This document shows positions 7,143-12,727 of a stretch of DNA of 17,556 nucleotides, piece after piece. Source of the stretch: an uncultured Clostridium sp. Lineage in GTDB: Bacteria; Bacillota; Clostridia; TANB77; CAG-508. The DNA lies in assembly GCA_900554815.1 (NCBI GenBank), contig USIO01000030.1:1-17556 (forward strand). The letters are read 5' to 3'. The notes under the pieces were generated by a model. The model searched no databases. It was not told the origin of the DNA and worked only from the letters and a program-made list of their open reading frames with translations. Made by a program: the position numbers and the translations under genes. Within the stretch, counting starts at the first letter, position 1; each line of letters starts with the position of its first letter.

Positions 7143-8189
7143 CATATATACACATATATTTTGACTCCTAACTTTTTATTAGGTGAATTAGAAAATGTAT
7201 ACAGAGAAGATTTTCTTAATCTAAAATTTATATCTAGAATGACTACTAAAAGTATAGCTGACTACAAACTAAAAAATGAAGAAGTTACTAAATGGCCTTT
7301 TATACGATTTACACCATATGTTGAAAGATTAGGCTTAATGCTAGTACGATTTTTAAATACTGATTTTTCAGACTTTATAGATTAGTATGATAATTTTTAT
7401 TATGCTTATGGAACAGAATTACTAGAAGGATTTTCAAAATCTTTCAAACTTAAAGAAAAGTATTCTGATGAGAAAATTTTACTAGATGACTTTAAAGACT
7501 TTCATAAGCATATTAAAAAAGATGTGACAGTAATTCAAAAAGATTTTAAAGAAGCTGTAAATTTTCTTTATAATTTAAAAGGAAATGAGGAATATAAAAA
7601 TAATACGGCACAATCTAAATTTATTGCTTCGATAATTAAGAAAAAAACAAATTTATATAAATATATTAATAATACAAATATAATTAATTATACATATTCT
7701 GATAAAGCAGAAGATTATAAAAATTCTTCTTTTGAAACAGTTCTTTCTGATTTATCTTATGATATATCTATGCTTAAAGTATCTAATATTTATACTAGTA
7801 ACGAGTTAGGGGATATACTTTTTATTATATTGAGTCAGTTAATACAAAACAATGATCAAATAAGAACTTGTCAGAATTGTGGCAGATATGTTATTCCTAA
7901 TAAATCGAATGAAATTTACTGTGATTTTATACATAAAGATGGGACAACGTGTAGAGATAAAGGAGCTGGACAGACATATAAGAAAAATCTTCAAAATATA
8001 CCAGGTTTATTAGAATATAGGAGAACGTATAATAAGAAATTTAATGCTGTATCAAGAAATAGAGAAAATAAAAAATTGAAAGAAGATTTTGATAAGTGGA
8101 AAAAATCTGCACAAGCAGAAATAAGAAAATTCAAACAAAACCGTATAACAGAAGAAGAATTGTATAACTGGATGATTAAATATAAATAG
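7143..8189 (+). pseudogene. DUF6076-like protein, decayed
   Basis: One reading frame runs from the insertion-sequence edge to 8189 but contains an in-frame TAG at 7383-7385, probably from a CAG codon (FID-stop-YDNFYYAYG). No ATG with a ribosome binding site exists at the left. A TTG at 7161 is the only alternative and has none either, so the 5' end was probably lost on insertion of the IS. Near the C-terminus is a four-cysteine zinc-ribbon-like signature (CQNCGRYVIP, IYCD, TTCRDKG), followed by a Lys-rich helical tail. I recall this pattern from DUF6076 proteins, whose role is unknown. The part after the stop (7524-8189) could still be translated but lacks a plausible start. Its stop codon overlaps the riboswitch. 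Confidence 0.65.
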
Positions 8190-8279
8190 AGTAGAAAATG
8201 AATAGTTAAGACTTAACAAACGGGAAGTTGTTGTTAAGGCAAGTAGAAAAACGCTTATTTATTTTCGCATTCCGCTATT
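8185..8279 (+). promoter_or_regulatory. Tetrahydrofolate (THF) riboswitch aptamer
   Basis: The stretch matches the Firmicutes THF riboswitch I know, with GAGTAGA, GTTAAG, GGGA and CGCATTCCGCT in the right order. P1 is AATAG (8185-8189) with CTATT (8275-8279). P2 pairs AAAATGAATA with TATTTATTTT (one G-U). P3 pairs CTTAACAA with TTGTTAAG around GGGA. It precedes folT, the expected target. P1 begins inside the stop codon of the decayed gene upstream, so the promoter must lie within that gene's 3' end. I could not pick out a convincing one. Reduced folates should bind and repress. Confidence 0.9.
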
Positions 8280-8351
8280 ATAAAGAAAAATAAAAAAGAG
8301 GAAAGACCTCTTTCTTTATAGTGGAAAACTCTATTAAGAAAGAGGTTTTTC
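8279..8351 (+). promoter_or_regulatory. Riboswitch expression platform sequestering the folT ribosome binding site
   Basis: ACCTCTTTCTT (8306-8316) is exactly complementary to AAGAAAGAGGT (8336-8346), which contains the folT ribosome binding site. With flanking pairs and one G-U the stem can reach about 16 base pairs (8301-8316 with 8336-8351), ending directly at the ATG. The same CCTCTTTCTTTATA can instead pair upstream: CCTCTTT (8307-8313) with AAAGAGG (8295-8301) and CTTTATA (8314-8320) with TATAAAG (8279-8285). The latter takes the last base of P1. Ligand-stabilised P1 would favour the sequestering hairpin and switch translation off. Confidence 0.75.
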
Positions 8352-8906
8352 ATGTCAAAAATAAAAAAAATAGTTTTGTCAGCAATGTTACTTGCATTAT
8401 TAATAATACTTTCAAGATTTGTATCAATAAAAACAGAAATTTTAGTAATAAGCTTAAGTTTTATCCCTATTATGATGTCTGCAATATGGCTGGGATATAA
8501 ATATAGTATGCTAATAGCATTATTAGGTGATTTTATTGGTGCTGTCTTATTTCCTTTTGGACCATATTTTCCAGGTTTCACATTAAGTGCAGCAATTTCT
8601 GGAGCAATATATGGACTATTTTTACATAATAAAGGTAATCAATTAGAAGACAAAAAATTAATAATAAGATTACTTTTAAGTAGTATATTAGTGTTATTAG
8701 TTATAAATATCTTTCTAACATCATTTTGGATACATATATTATATGGTAAAGCCTATGTCGCAGTTATGACTAGCAGAATTGTAACTCAATTTGTAATGTT
8801 ACCAATTCAAGTTATAACAATATATATTATAGAAAAATTTACAAGACCACTAATAAACACATATATATTGAATAATAACGAAAAGGAAAATGAATTCAAT
8901 GATTGA
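8352..8906 (+). CDS. folT: Folate-specific ECF transporter S component
   Basis: 184 residues, almost entirely hydrophobic with about six membrane helices. It is the substrate-binding subunit that captures folate and delivers it to the ECF energising module. Typical FolT sequence is present: SAIWLGYKYSMLIALLGD followed by LFPFGPYFPGFTLSAAISG (about residues 42-85). The N-terminal helix has the small-residue pattern (LSAMLLALLIILSR) used for docking onto EcfT. The THF riboswitch directly upstream supports folate as substrate. The ribosome binding site AGAGG (8341-8345) is the one buried by the switch hairpin. The 3' end overlaps the ATPase gene. Confidence 0.9.
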   Translation: MSKIKKIVLSAMLLALLIILSRFVSIKTEILVISLSFIPIMMSAIWLGYKYSMLIALLGDFIGAVLFPFGPYFPGFTLSAAISGAIYGLFLHNKGNQLEDKKLIIRLLLSSILVLLVINIFLTSFWIHILYGKAYVAVMTSRIVTQFVMLPIQVITIYIIEKFTRPLINTYILNNNEKENEFND

Positions 8907-9705
8907 AATAAAAAACTTAAGCTATATGTATAACAAAAATGATATAATATTAAAAAATATAAATCTAAAAATAGATAATGGAGAAATAGTAAGTATAATT
9001 GGTAAAAATGGATGTGGTAAATCTACTCTTTTAAAACTTATTGCAGGACTAATGAAGCCGTCAACAGGAAATATTTTTATAGATGGTATTGATATTTTTA
9101 GAAGAAAAGATTTTAGAAAAGAAATGGGAATAGTTTTTCAAAATCCTGATGCTCAAATACTTTTTCCAAAAGTATTTAATGATATCGAATTCGCACTAAA
9201 GAATCTAAAAATAGAAAATAGAAAAGAAAGAATAGAAATTGCACTAAAAAAAGTAAATTTAATCGGCAAAGAGCAAGAAAACACATATAATCTTTCTTTG
9301 GGGCAAAAGCAAAGAATAAATATAGCTAGTGTTTTAGCCATAAACCCCAAATATATATTATTAGATGAACCTACTACAATGATTGATTCTAAAGAGAAGG
9401 ATACTATTTACCAGATAATGAAAGACTTAAAGAAAGATAACAAAACAATCATTTTTGTTACAAATAACATTAATGAAATTCTATTATCTGATAGAATTAT
9501 AATATTAGATAATAAAGAAATTAAGCATACCATAGAAAAAAATAAATTATTAGAAAATATTCAAATATTGCAAAAATGTGATATAAGAATCCCCGACATT
9601 ATTCAAGTAATTTTAAGATTAAAAGAAAATGGACAGAATATAAATTTGAAAGAATGGACAATTCAAGAAATGGTAGATAAAATTGTAAGGATGTGTAATC
9701 CGTGA
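8890..9705 (+). CDS. ecfA: ECF transporter ATPase subunit
   Basis: 271 residues. Walker A is GKNGCGKST (38-46), the Q-loop is FQNPDAQ (83-89), the signature is LSLGQKQR (135-142) and Walker B is ILLDEP (156-161) with D-loop TTMID. At the H-loop, where ABC ATPases have His (THxxxE), the sequence is VTNNINE with Asn192 (AAT at 9463-9465), one base from CAT. It would power folate uptake with EcfT and FolT. Only one ATPase gene is present, although many ECF modules use an EcfA1/EcfA2 pair. Two starts are possible. The ATG at 8890 is only 3 bases from AAGG. The one at 8899 (MIEIKNLSY) is better spaced and overlaps the folT stop by 8 bases. Confidence 0.9.
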   Translation: MNSMIEIKNLSYMYNKNDIILKNINLKIDNGEIVSIIGKNGCGKSTLLKLIAGLMKPSTGNIFIDGIDIFRRKDFRKEMGIVFQNPDAQILFPKVFNDIEFALKNLKIENRKERIEIALKKVNLIGKEQENTYNLSLGQKQRINIASVLAINPKYILLDEPTTMIDSKEKDTIYQIMKDLKKDNKTIIFVTNNINEILLSDRIIILDNKEIKHTIEKNKLLENIQILQKCDIRIPDIIQVILRLKENGQNINLKEWTIQEMVDKIVRMCNP

Positions 9706-10265
9706 AGAATGTGTTTAAATTATTATTTTTCGTTACTTATATTATAGCTATATTTAGTATAAAAAATCATGAAATCCTTGCTATATACATACTAGTTAAC
9801 TTTATAATTAGTAAAATGTTTAATACTAAATTTTTGGGATTTTTAGAAAATATCAAGATACTAATGATATTAGTTATTTTTACTACAATAATTAATATGA
9901 TATTTGGAAGTATTGAAGATGGTATTGTTTTAGGTATAAGAATTTTAATTGCATATAACTTTACTTATATTTTTTCTTGTACATTTGATATTTTGGAATT
10001 TACACAAACAATAGAAATAATCTTAAAACCATTATATTTTTTAAAGATAAATGCTAAAGATATTAGTATTATAATATCAATAGCATTATGTATGATTCCA
10101 ATATTAAAAGAAGAATTAGAACAAACAAAAAATTCGTTAAAATCAAAAGGATACAAATTTAAACTTAGTAATTTAGATTTATATATTAAACCAATAATGA
10201 TTTCAATATTAAAAAGAACAGATGAACTTGAAAAAGCGTTAATTGTAAAAGGTTATTTAGAATAG
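9702..10265 (+). CDS. ecfT: ECF transporter transmembrane coupling subunit EcfT
   Basis: 187 residues with about four hydrophobic helices in the first 150. The cytoplasmic coupling region carries two short helices ending in the XRG/XKG signatures that contact the ATPases, here KSKGYKF (about 144-150) and IVKGYLE (at the C-terminus). The protein is shorter than the roughly 260 residues of canonical EcfT, as in dedicated single-substrate modules. It starts with GTG, overlapping the ATPase stop (GTGA), with AAGGA about 10 bases upstream, so the two are translationally coupled. Confidence 0.85.
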   Translation: MKNVFKLLFFVTYIIAIFSIKNHEILAIYILVNFIISKMFNTKFLGFLENIKILMILVIFTTIINMIFGSIEDGIVLGIRILIAYNFTYIFSCTFDILEFTQTIEIILKPLYFLKINAKDISIIISIALCMIPILKEELEQTKNSLKSKGYKFKLSNLDLYIKPIMISILKRTDELEKALIVKGYLE

Positions 10266-10276
10266 GAGTGTAAATA

Positions 10277-11554
10277 ATGGATATAGAAAAATATTTATCA
10301 AATTTTTTTAGAGGAACTAAGAATCCCAGCTTAAAAGCAATGAAATTTTTAATGGAGGAATTTAACCATCCAGAGAATAAACTGAAAGCAATCCATATTG
10401 CAGGAACAAACGGAAAAGGTAGTGTAACAGAAATGATTACAAATGTATTAATAAAGGAAGGGTATACTGTAGGAAAATTTATAAGTCCTCATTTAATACA
10501 TTATAATGAAAGAATAAGCGTAAACAATAATAATATCAGTAATATTGAAATGGAGAAATTAATAAATATAATTAGTCCTTCAATAGAAAAATATAATTCT
10601 GAAAATGATATACCTGTTACATTATTTGAACTAGAAACAACAATGGCATTTTTGTATTTTAAAGAAAAAGGTTGTGACTTTGTTGTATTAGAAACAGGGC
10701 TTGGTGGATTATACGATTGTACAAATATAATTAATCATCCGCTTCTAAGTGTTATTACCTCAATTGGTTATGACCATATGCACATACTTGGAGATACACT
10801 GCCAGAAATAGCATATCAAAAAGCAGGAATTATAAAGGAAAACTCTAATACAGTAATATTTAATCAAGAATCAGATATTAATAATGTATTTATTACTGAA
10901 TGTAAAAATAAAAATAATATTTTACATATTATTAAAAAAACGGATATTTCTAATTATTCTTTTGATAATAATTTCCAATATTTTGATTATAAGAACTTTA
11001 AGAATATAATTATAAATTTAAAAGGAAAAGTTCAAGTTCAAAATGCTTGTTTATGCATAAAAGTATTTGAAATATTAAACACTTTGGGGTATAATATTAA
11101 TCTTGAAAATATAAAAAATGGTTTAAAAACAGTTATACACAAGGGAAGAATGGAACAATTAAATGACAAACCTTTAATTATCTTTGATGGTGCACACAAT
11201 GAACCAGCAATAAAAAATTTGCAAGATATGATAAAAATGTATTATAAAAAAATGAAAAGAGTTTATATTATTTCAATATTAAAAAGAAAAGATTACAATA
11301 AAATGTTGAAACTAATTTCTAAGGACAAAGAGGCTATATTTATCTTGACTTCAGGAAATAATACAGATAATTATGCATCAAGTGATGAATTGTATGAATG
11401 CATGAAACAATTCACCGAGACTGATAAAATATATAAGAAAAGATTAGGTGATGCTATAGAAGATGCTAAGAATGCTAACTTGGATACAGTAAATTTTATC
11501 ATTGGTAGTTTTTATACGTATGGAACAGTTACAGAGATATTAAAAAATAAATAG
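10277..11554 (+). CDS. folC: Folylpolyglutamate synthase (bifunctional FolC type)
   Basis: 425 residues, the usual length. It is a cytoplasmic Mur-ligase-family enzyme that adds glutamate to tetrahydrofolate (and possibly dihydropteroate) using ATP, retaining folate in the cell. Motifs are the P-loop AGTNGKGSV (42-50), FISPHL (68-73), LETGLGG (138-144), ITSIGYDHM (160-168) with the following KAGIIK carrying the likely carbamylated Lys182, and FDGAHNEPA (303-311). In most FolC proteins I know GLGG is followed by Arg. Here it is Leu (GGLYDCTN), a mild oddity. GGAG overlaps the ecfT stop and lies about 8 bases before the ATG, so it is the last gene of the folate operon. Confidence 0.92.
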   Translation: MDIEKYLSNFFRGTKNPSLKAMKFLMEEFNHPENKLKAIHIAGTNGKGSVTEMITNVLIKEGYTVGKFISPHLIHYNERISVNNNNISNIEMEKLINIISPSIEKYNSENDIPVTLFELETTMAFLYFKEKGCDFVVLETGLGGLYDCTNIINHPLLSVITSIGYDHMHILGDTLPEIAYQKAGIIKENSNTVIFNQESDINNVFITECKNKNNILHIIKKTDISNYSFDNNFQYFDYKNFKNIIINLKGKVQVQNACLCIKVFEILNTLGYNINLENIKNGLKTVIHKGRMEQLNDKPLIIFDGAHNEPAIKNLQDMIKMYYKKMKRVYIISILKRKDYNKMLKLISKDKEAIFILTSGNNTDNYASSDELYECMKQFTETDKIYKKRLGDAIEDAKNANLDTVNFIIGSFYTYGTVTEILKNK

Positions 11555-11692
11555 TTTGGCTATTATAAAAATTATTACTTTATTAGCCAAGAATGATGAT
11601 GCTTTATTCTCACAAAATAAAATGCAACTACAAGAAAAAAATGATGACGAATGCGAAAGATAGTTTCTTATGCATACTAGAAAAACAAAATA

Positions 11693-12003
11693 TTAGGGAG
11701 TGAATACGCCCTTATTCACTCCCTAATGATTATAAAAATTTTAAAATATTTATTAATTTTTATTAATATTTTTTATATTTTTTTAATTTTTTTAAATATT
11801 TTATTTAATTTTATATTTAAAAATATTTTAAAAAATTTTTAGATATTTTAAAATACTATAAAATATTAAGGGAGTGTTTTGGGAGTGAATAAAATAAAAA
11901 AAATGCCAGTTTTTATTTATATATCGGCGCTTTGCTGGAATATGCATATTCACTCCCATTTTTTAAAAGCCTTGAATTTTAGGGAGTGAATTGGGGAGTG
12001 AAT
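11693..12003. repeat. Cluster of seven GGGAGTG(AAT) motifs in both orientations
   Basis: Copies are at 11696-11706 (+), 11713-11723 (-), 11870-11876 (+, followed by TTTT), 11881-11890 (+), 11948-11957 (-), 11982-11991 (+) and 11994-12003 (+). The first two form a perfect 14-base hairpin, TTAGGGAGTGAATA with TATTCACTCCCTAA (11693-11726). Copies 3-4 and 6-7 are tandem pairs with 11- and 12-base periods, and copies 4 and 5 form a 77-base inverted unit (11881-11957). The background is extremely AT-rich. No gene is seen from 11555 to 12090. The cluster could be protein-binding sites, a MITE-like repeat or a remnant attachment/replication region. Confidence 0.85.
11727..11869. other. Almost pure A/T spacer inside the repeat cluster
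   Basis: About 143 bases with only about three G or C, made of overlapping A- and T-tracts such as AAATATTT. It is bounded on both sides by GGGAGTG motifs. It has no coding capacity. Such DNA is easily melted and often curved. Confidence 0.8.
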
Positions 12004-12005
12004 TA

Positions 12006-12037
12006 AAAAAATTGCTAGAAATTTATAGCAATTTTTT
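12006..12037. terminator. Bidirectional hairpin terminator
   Basis: AAAAAATTGCTA (12006-12017) and TAGCAATTTTTT (12026-12037) form a perfect 12-base stem with T tracts on either strand's exit side. It can stop plus-strand read-through from the folate operon and minus-strand read-through from tRNA-Pro. Confidence 0.65.
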
Positions 12038-12055
12038 ACAATTTTTAGAAACTAA

Positions 12056-12087
12056 AAATCGCTGAAGCCTTACGGTTTCAGCGATTT
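12056..12087 (-). terminator. Terminator of tRNA-Pro
   Basis: AAATCGCTGAA (12056-12066) pairs with TTCAGCGATTT (12077-12087), with GCC/GGT inside and a 4-base loop. On the minus strand the stem is followed by TTTTTAG, three bases beyond the CCA end region of the tRNA gene. This is a strong rho-independent signal. Confidence 0.85.
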
Positions 12088-12090
12088 CAA

Positions 12091-12166
12091 TGGTCGGGGT
12101 GACACGGATCGAACGTGCGACCTCATGGTCCCAAACCACGCGCTCTACCAACTGAGCCACACCCCG
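12091..12166 (-). tRNA. tRNA-Pro (anticodon UGG)
   Basis: On the minus strand the cloverleaf begins CGGGGTGTGGCTCAGTTGG and pairs with a 3' CACCCCG. The anticodon stem CGTGG/CCATG holds the loop TTTGGGA, so the anticodon is TGG. The T arm contains GTTCGATCC. The discriminator is A and CCA is encoded (12091-12093). Length is 76. Confidence 0.95.
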
Positions 12167-12184
12167 TTTTTTTAAGACTAATAT

Positions 12185-12213
12185 ATAATAACATATTATT
12201 TATTCATTTGCAA
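12185..12213 (-). promoter_or_regulatory. Promoter of tRNA-Pro
   Basis: Minus strand: TTGCAA (12208-12213), a 17-base spacer and TATTAT (12185-12190), about 19 bases before the tRNA 5' end. Confidence 0.6.
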
Positions 12214-12249
12214 GATTTTTTTTAAATTTACTTGAATTTCTTTGCTTCT

Positions 12250-12285
12250 ACTATTATAATAATATAGTATATTTATTATAATAGT
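12250..12285. repeat. 13-base perfect AT inverted repeat between tRNA genes
   Basis: ACTATTATAATAA (12250-12262) and TTATTATAATAGT (12273-12285) flank TATAGTATAT and are followed by CCCCC. There is no T tract, so it is not an evident terminator. The rest of 12214-12394 holds no gene that I can see. Confidence 0.5.
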
Positions 12286-12394
12286 CCCCCATAACTTAAA
12301 TGAATAGATTAATTCCCAGTAAAATGTTAATTAATAATGGCAAAGGCTATTTATATAAATTTAAAAAATGCAACATAAGTACTAATTATAGTGA

Positions 12395-12423
12395 TTGAAG
12401 TCTTATTAAAATTATTTTATAAT
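12395..12423 (+). promoter_or_regulatory. Promoter of the truncated tRNA-Arg copy
   Basis: TTGAAG (12395-12400), a 17-base spacer and TATAAT (12418-12423), placed exactly as in the intact copy. It can still drive a transcript through the tRNA fragment. Confidence 0.6.
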
Positions 12424-12433
12424 AATTATATAT

Positions 12434-12472
12434 GCGGCTATAGTTCAACTGGATAGAATGCAGGCCTACGAA
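12434..12472 (+). pseudogene. tRNA-Arg 5' half (duplicate, truncated in the anticodon loop)
   Basis: The 39 bases from GCGGCTATAG to CCTACGAA are identical to the first 39 bases of the intact tRNA-Arg at 12625. Identity stops at the 3' side of the anticodon loop, a typical crossover site for tyrosine integrases. Afterwards the sequence is unrelated: a hairpin AATAGC-GAAA-GCTATT (about 12484-12500), then a region with TTTGGG/CCCAAA around 12513-12545. The matching 3' half is absent. Confidence 0.85.
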
Positions 12473-12585
12473 CCGTCAGTCAATAATAGCGAAAGCTATT
12501 GATATATAGGCAGTTTGGGAGTTGGTTTTTTGTTGTTCCCCCAAAGATGCCCCCACAAATGCTTAATTTTAATTTATAATACTAA

Positions 12586-12614
12586 TTGAAATTTTGCAAA
12601 AATTGTTTTATAAT
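12586..12614 (+). promoter_or_regulatory. Promoter of intact tRNA-Arg
   Basis: TTGAAA (12586-12591), a 17-base spacer and TATAAT (12609-12614), 10 bases before the tRNA. The -10 side and downstream bases match the truncated copy, while the spacer differs. Confidence 0.7.
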
Positions 12615-12624
12615 AATTATATAC

Positions 12625-12701
12625 GCGGCTATAGTTCAACTGGATAGAATGCAGGCCTACGAAGTCTGAGCTTGGGGGTTCAAGTCCCTCTAGCCGCACC
12701 A
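12625..12701 (+). tRNA. tRNA-Arg (anticodon ACG), likely attL of the integrated element
   Basis: 77 bases with encoded CCA. Acceptor GCGGCTA pairs with TAGCCGC. The anticodon stem CAGGC/GTCTG holds the loop CTACGAA, so the anticodon is ACG. The T arm has GGTTCAAGTCC. The integrase gene ends 27 bases further on and points toward the tRNA, the usual picture of an element integrated into a tRNA gene whose 3' part is re-supplied by the element. Confidence 0.93.
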
Positions 12702-12727
12702 AATTAGGCATTTGTGAGTTTTTTGAT

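Larger units (their letters stand above)
12554..12716. repeat. 16-base imperfect inverted repeat flanking tRNA-Arg
   Basis: CACAAATGCTTAATTT (12554-12569) is the complement of AAATTAGGCATTTGTG (12701-12716) except for one base. The right copy starts on the last base of the tRNA and lies between it and the integrase gene. The pair could be arm-type integrase binding sites. Confidence 0.55.

Noticed and set aside
6746..7385. Stop-codon recoding (TAA at 6746, TAG at 7383) or programmed frameshifting of the transposase
   Set aside because: Intact genes here (ecfT, folC, the repressor) end with TAG and many with TAA. There is no slippery site at 6746, and the second defect loses bases, so simple decay fits.
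8255..8581. 108-codon minus-strand frame over the riboswitch platform and folT
   Set aside because: It is antisense to well-supported features and has no initiation signal.
11556..11663. TTG-started 35-codon frame just after folC (ends EKNDDECER)
   Set aside because: Composition is protein-like but there is no ribosome binding site and no family. It overlaps a 7-base inverted repeat (TTGGCTA/TAGCCAA) and may be a gene remnant.
11693..12003. CRISPR array
   Set aside because: The repeated units are only 7-10 bases, in both orientations, with unequal spacing and no cas genes.
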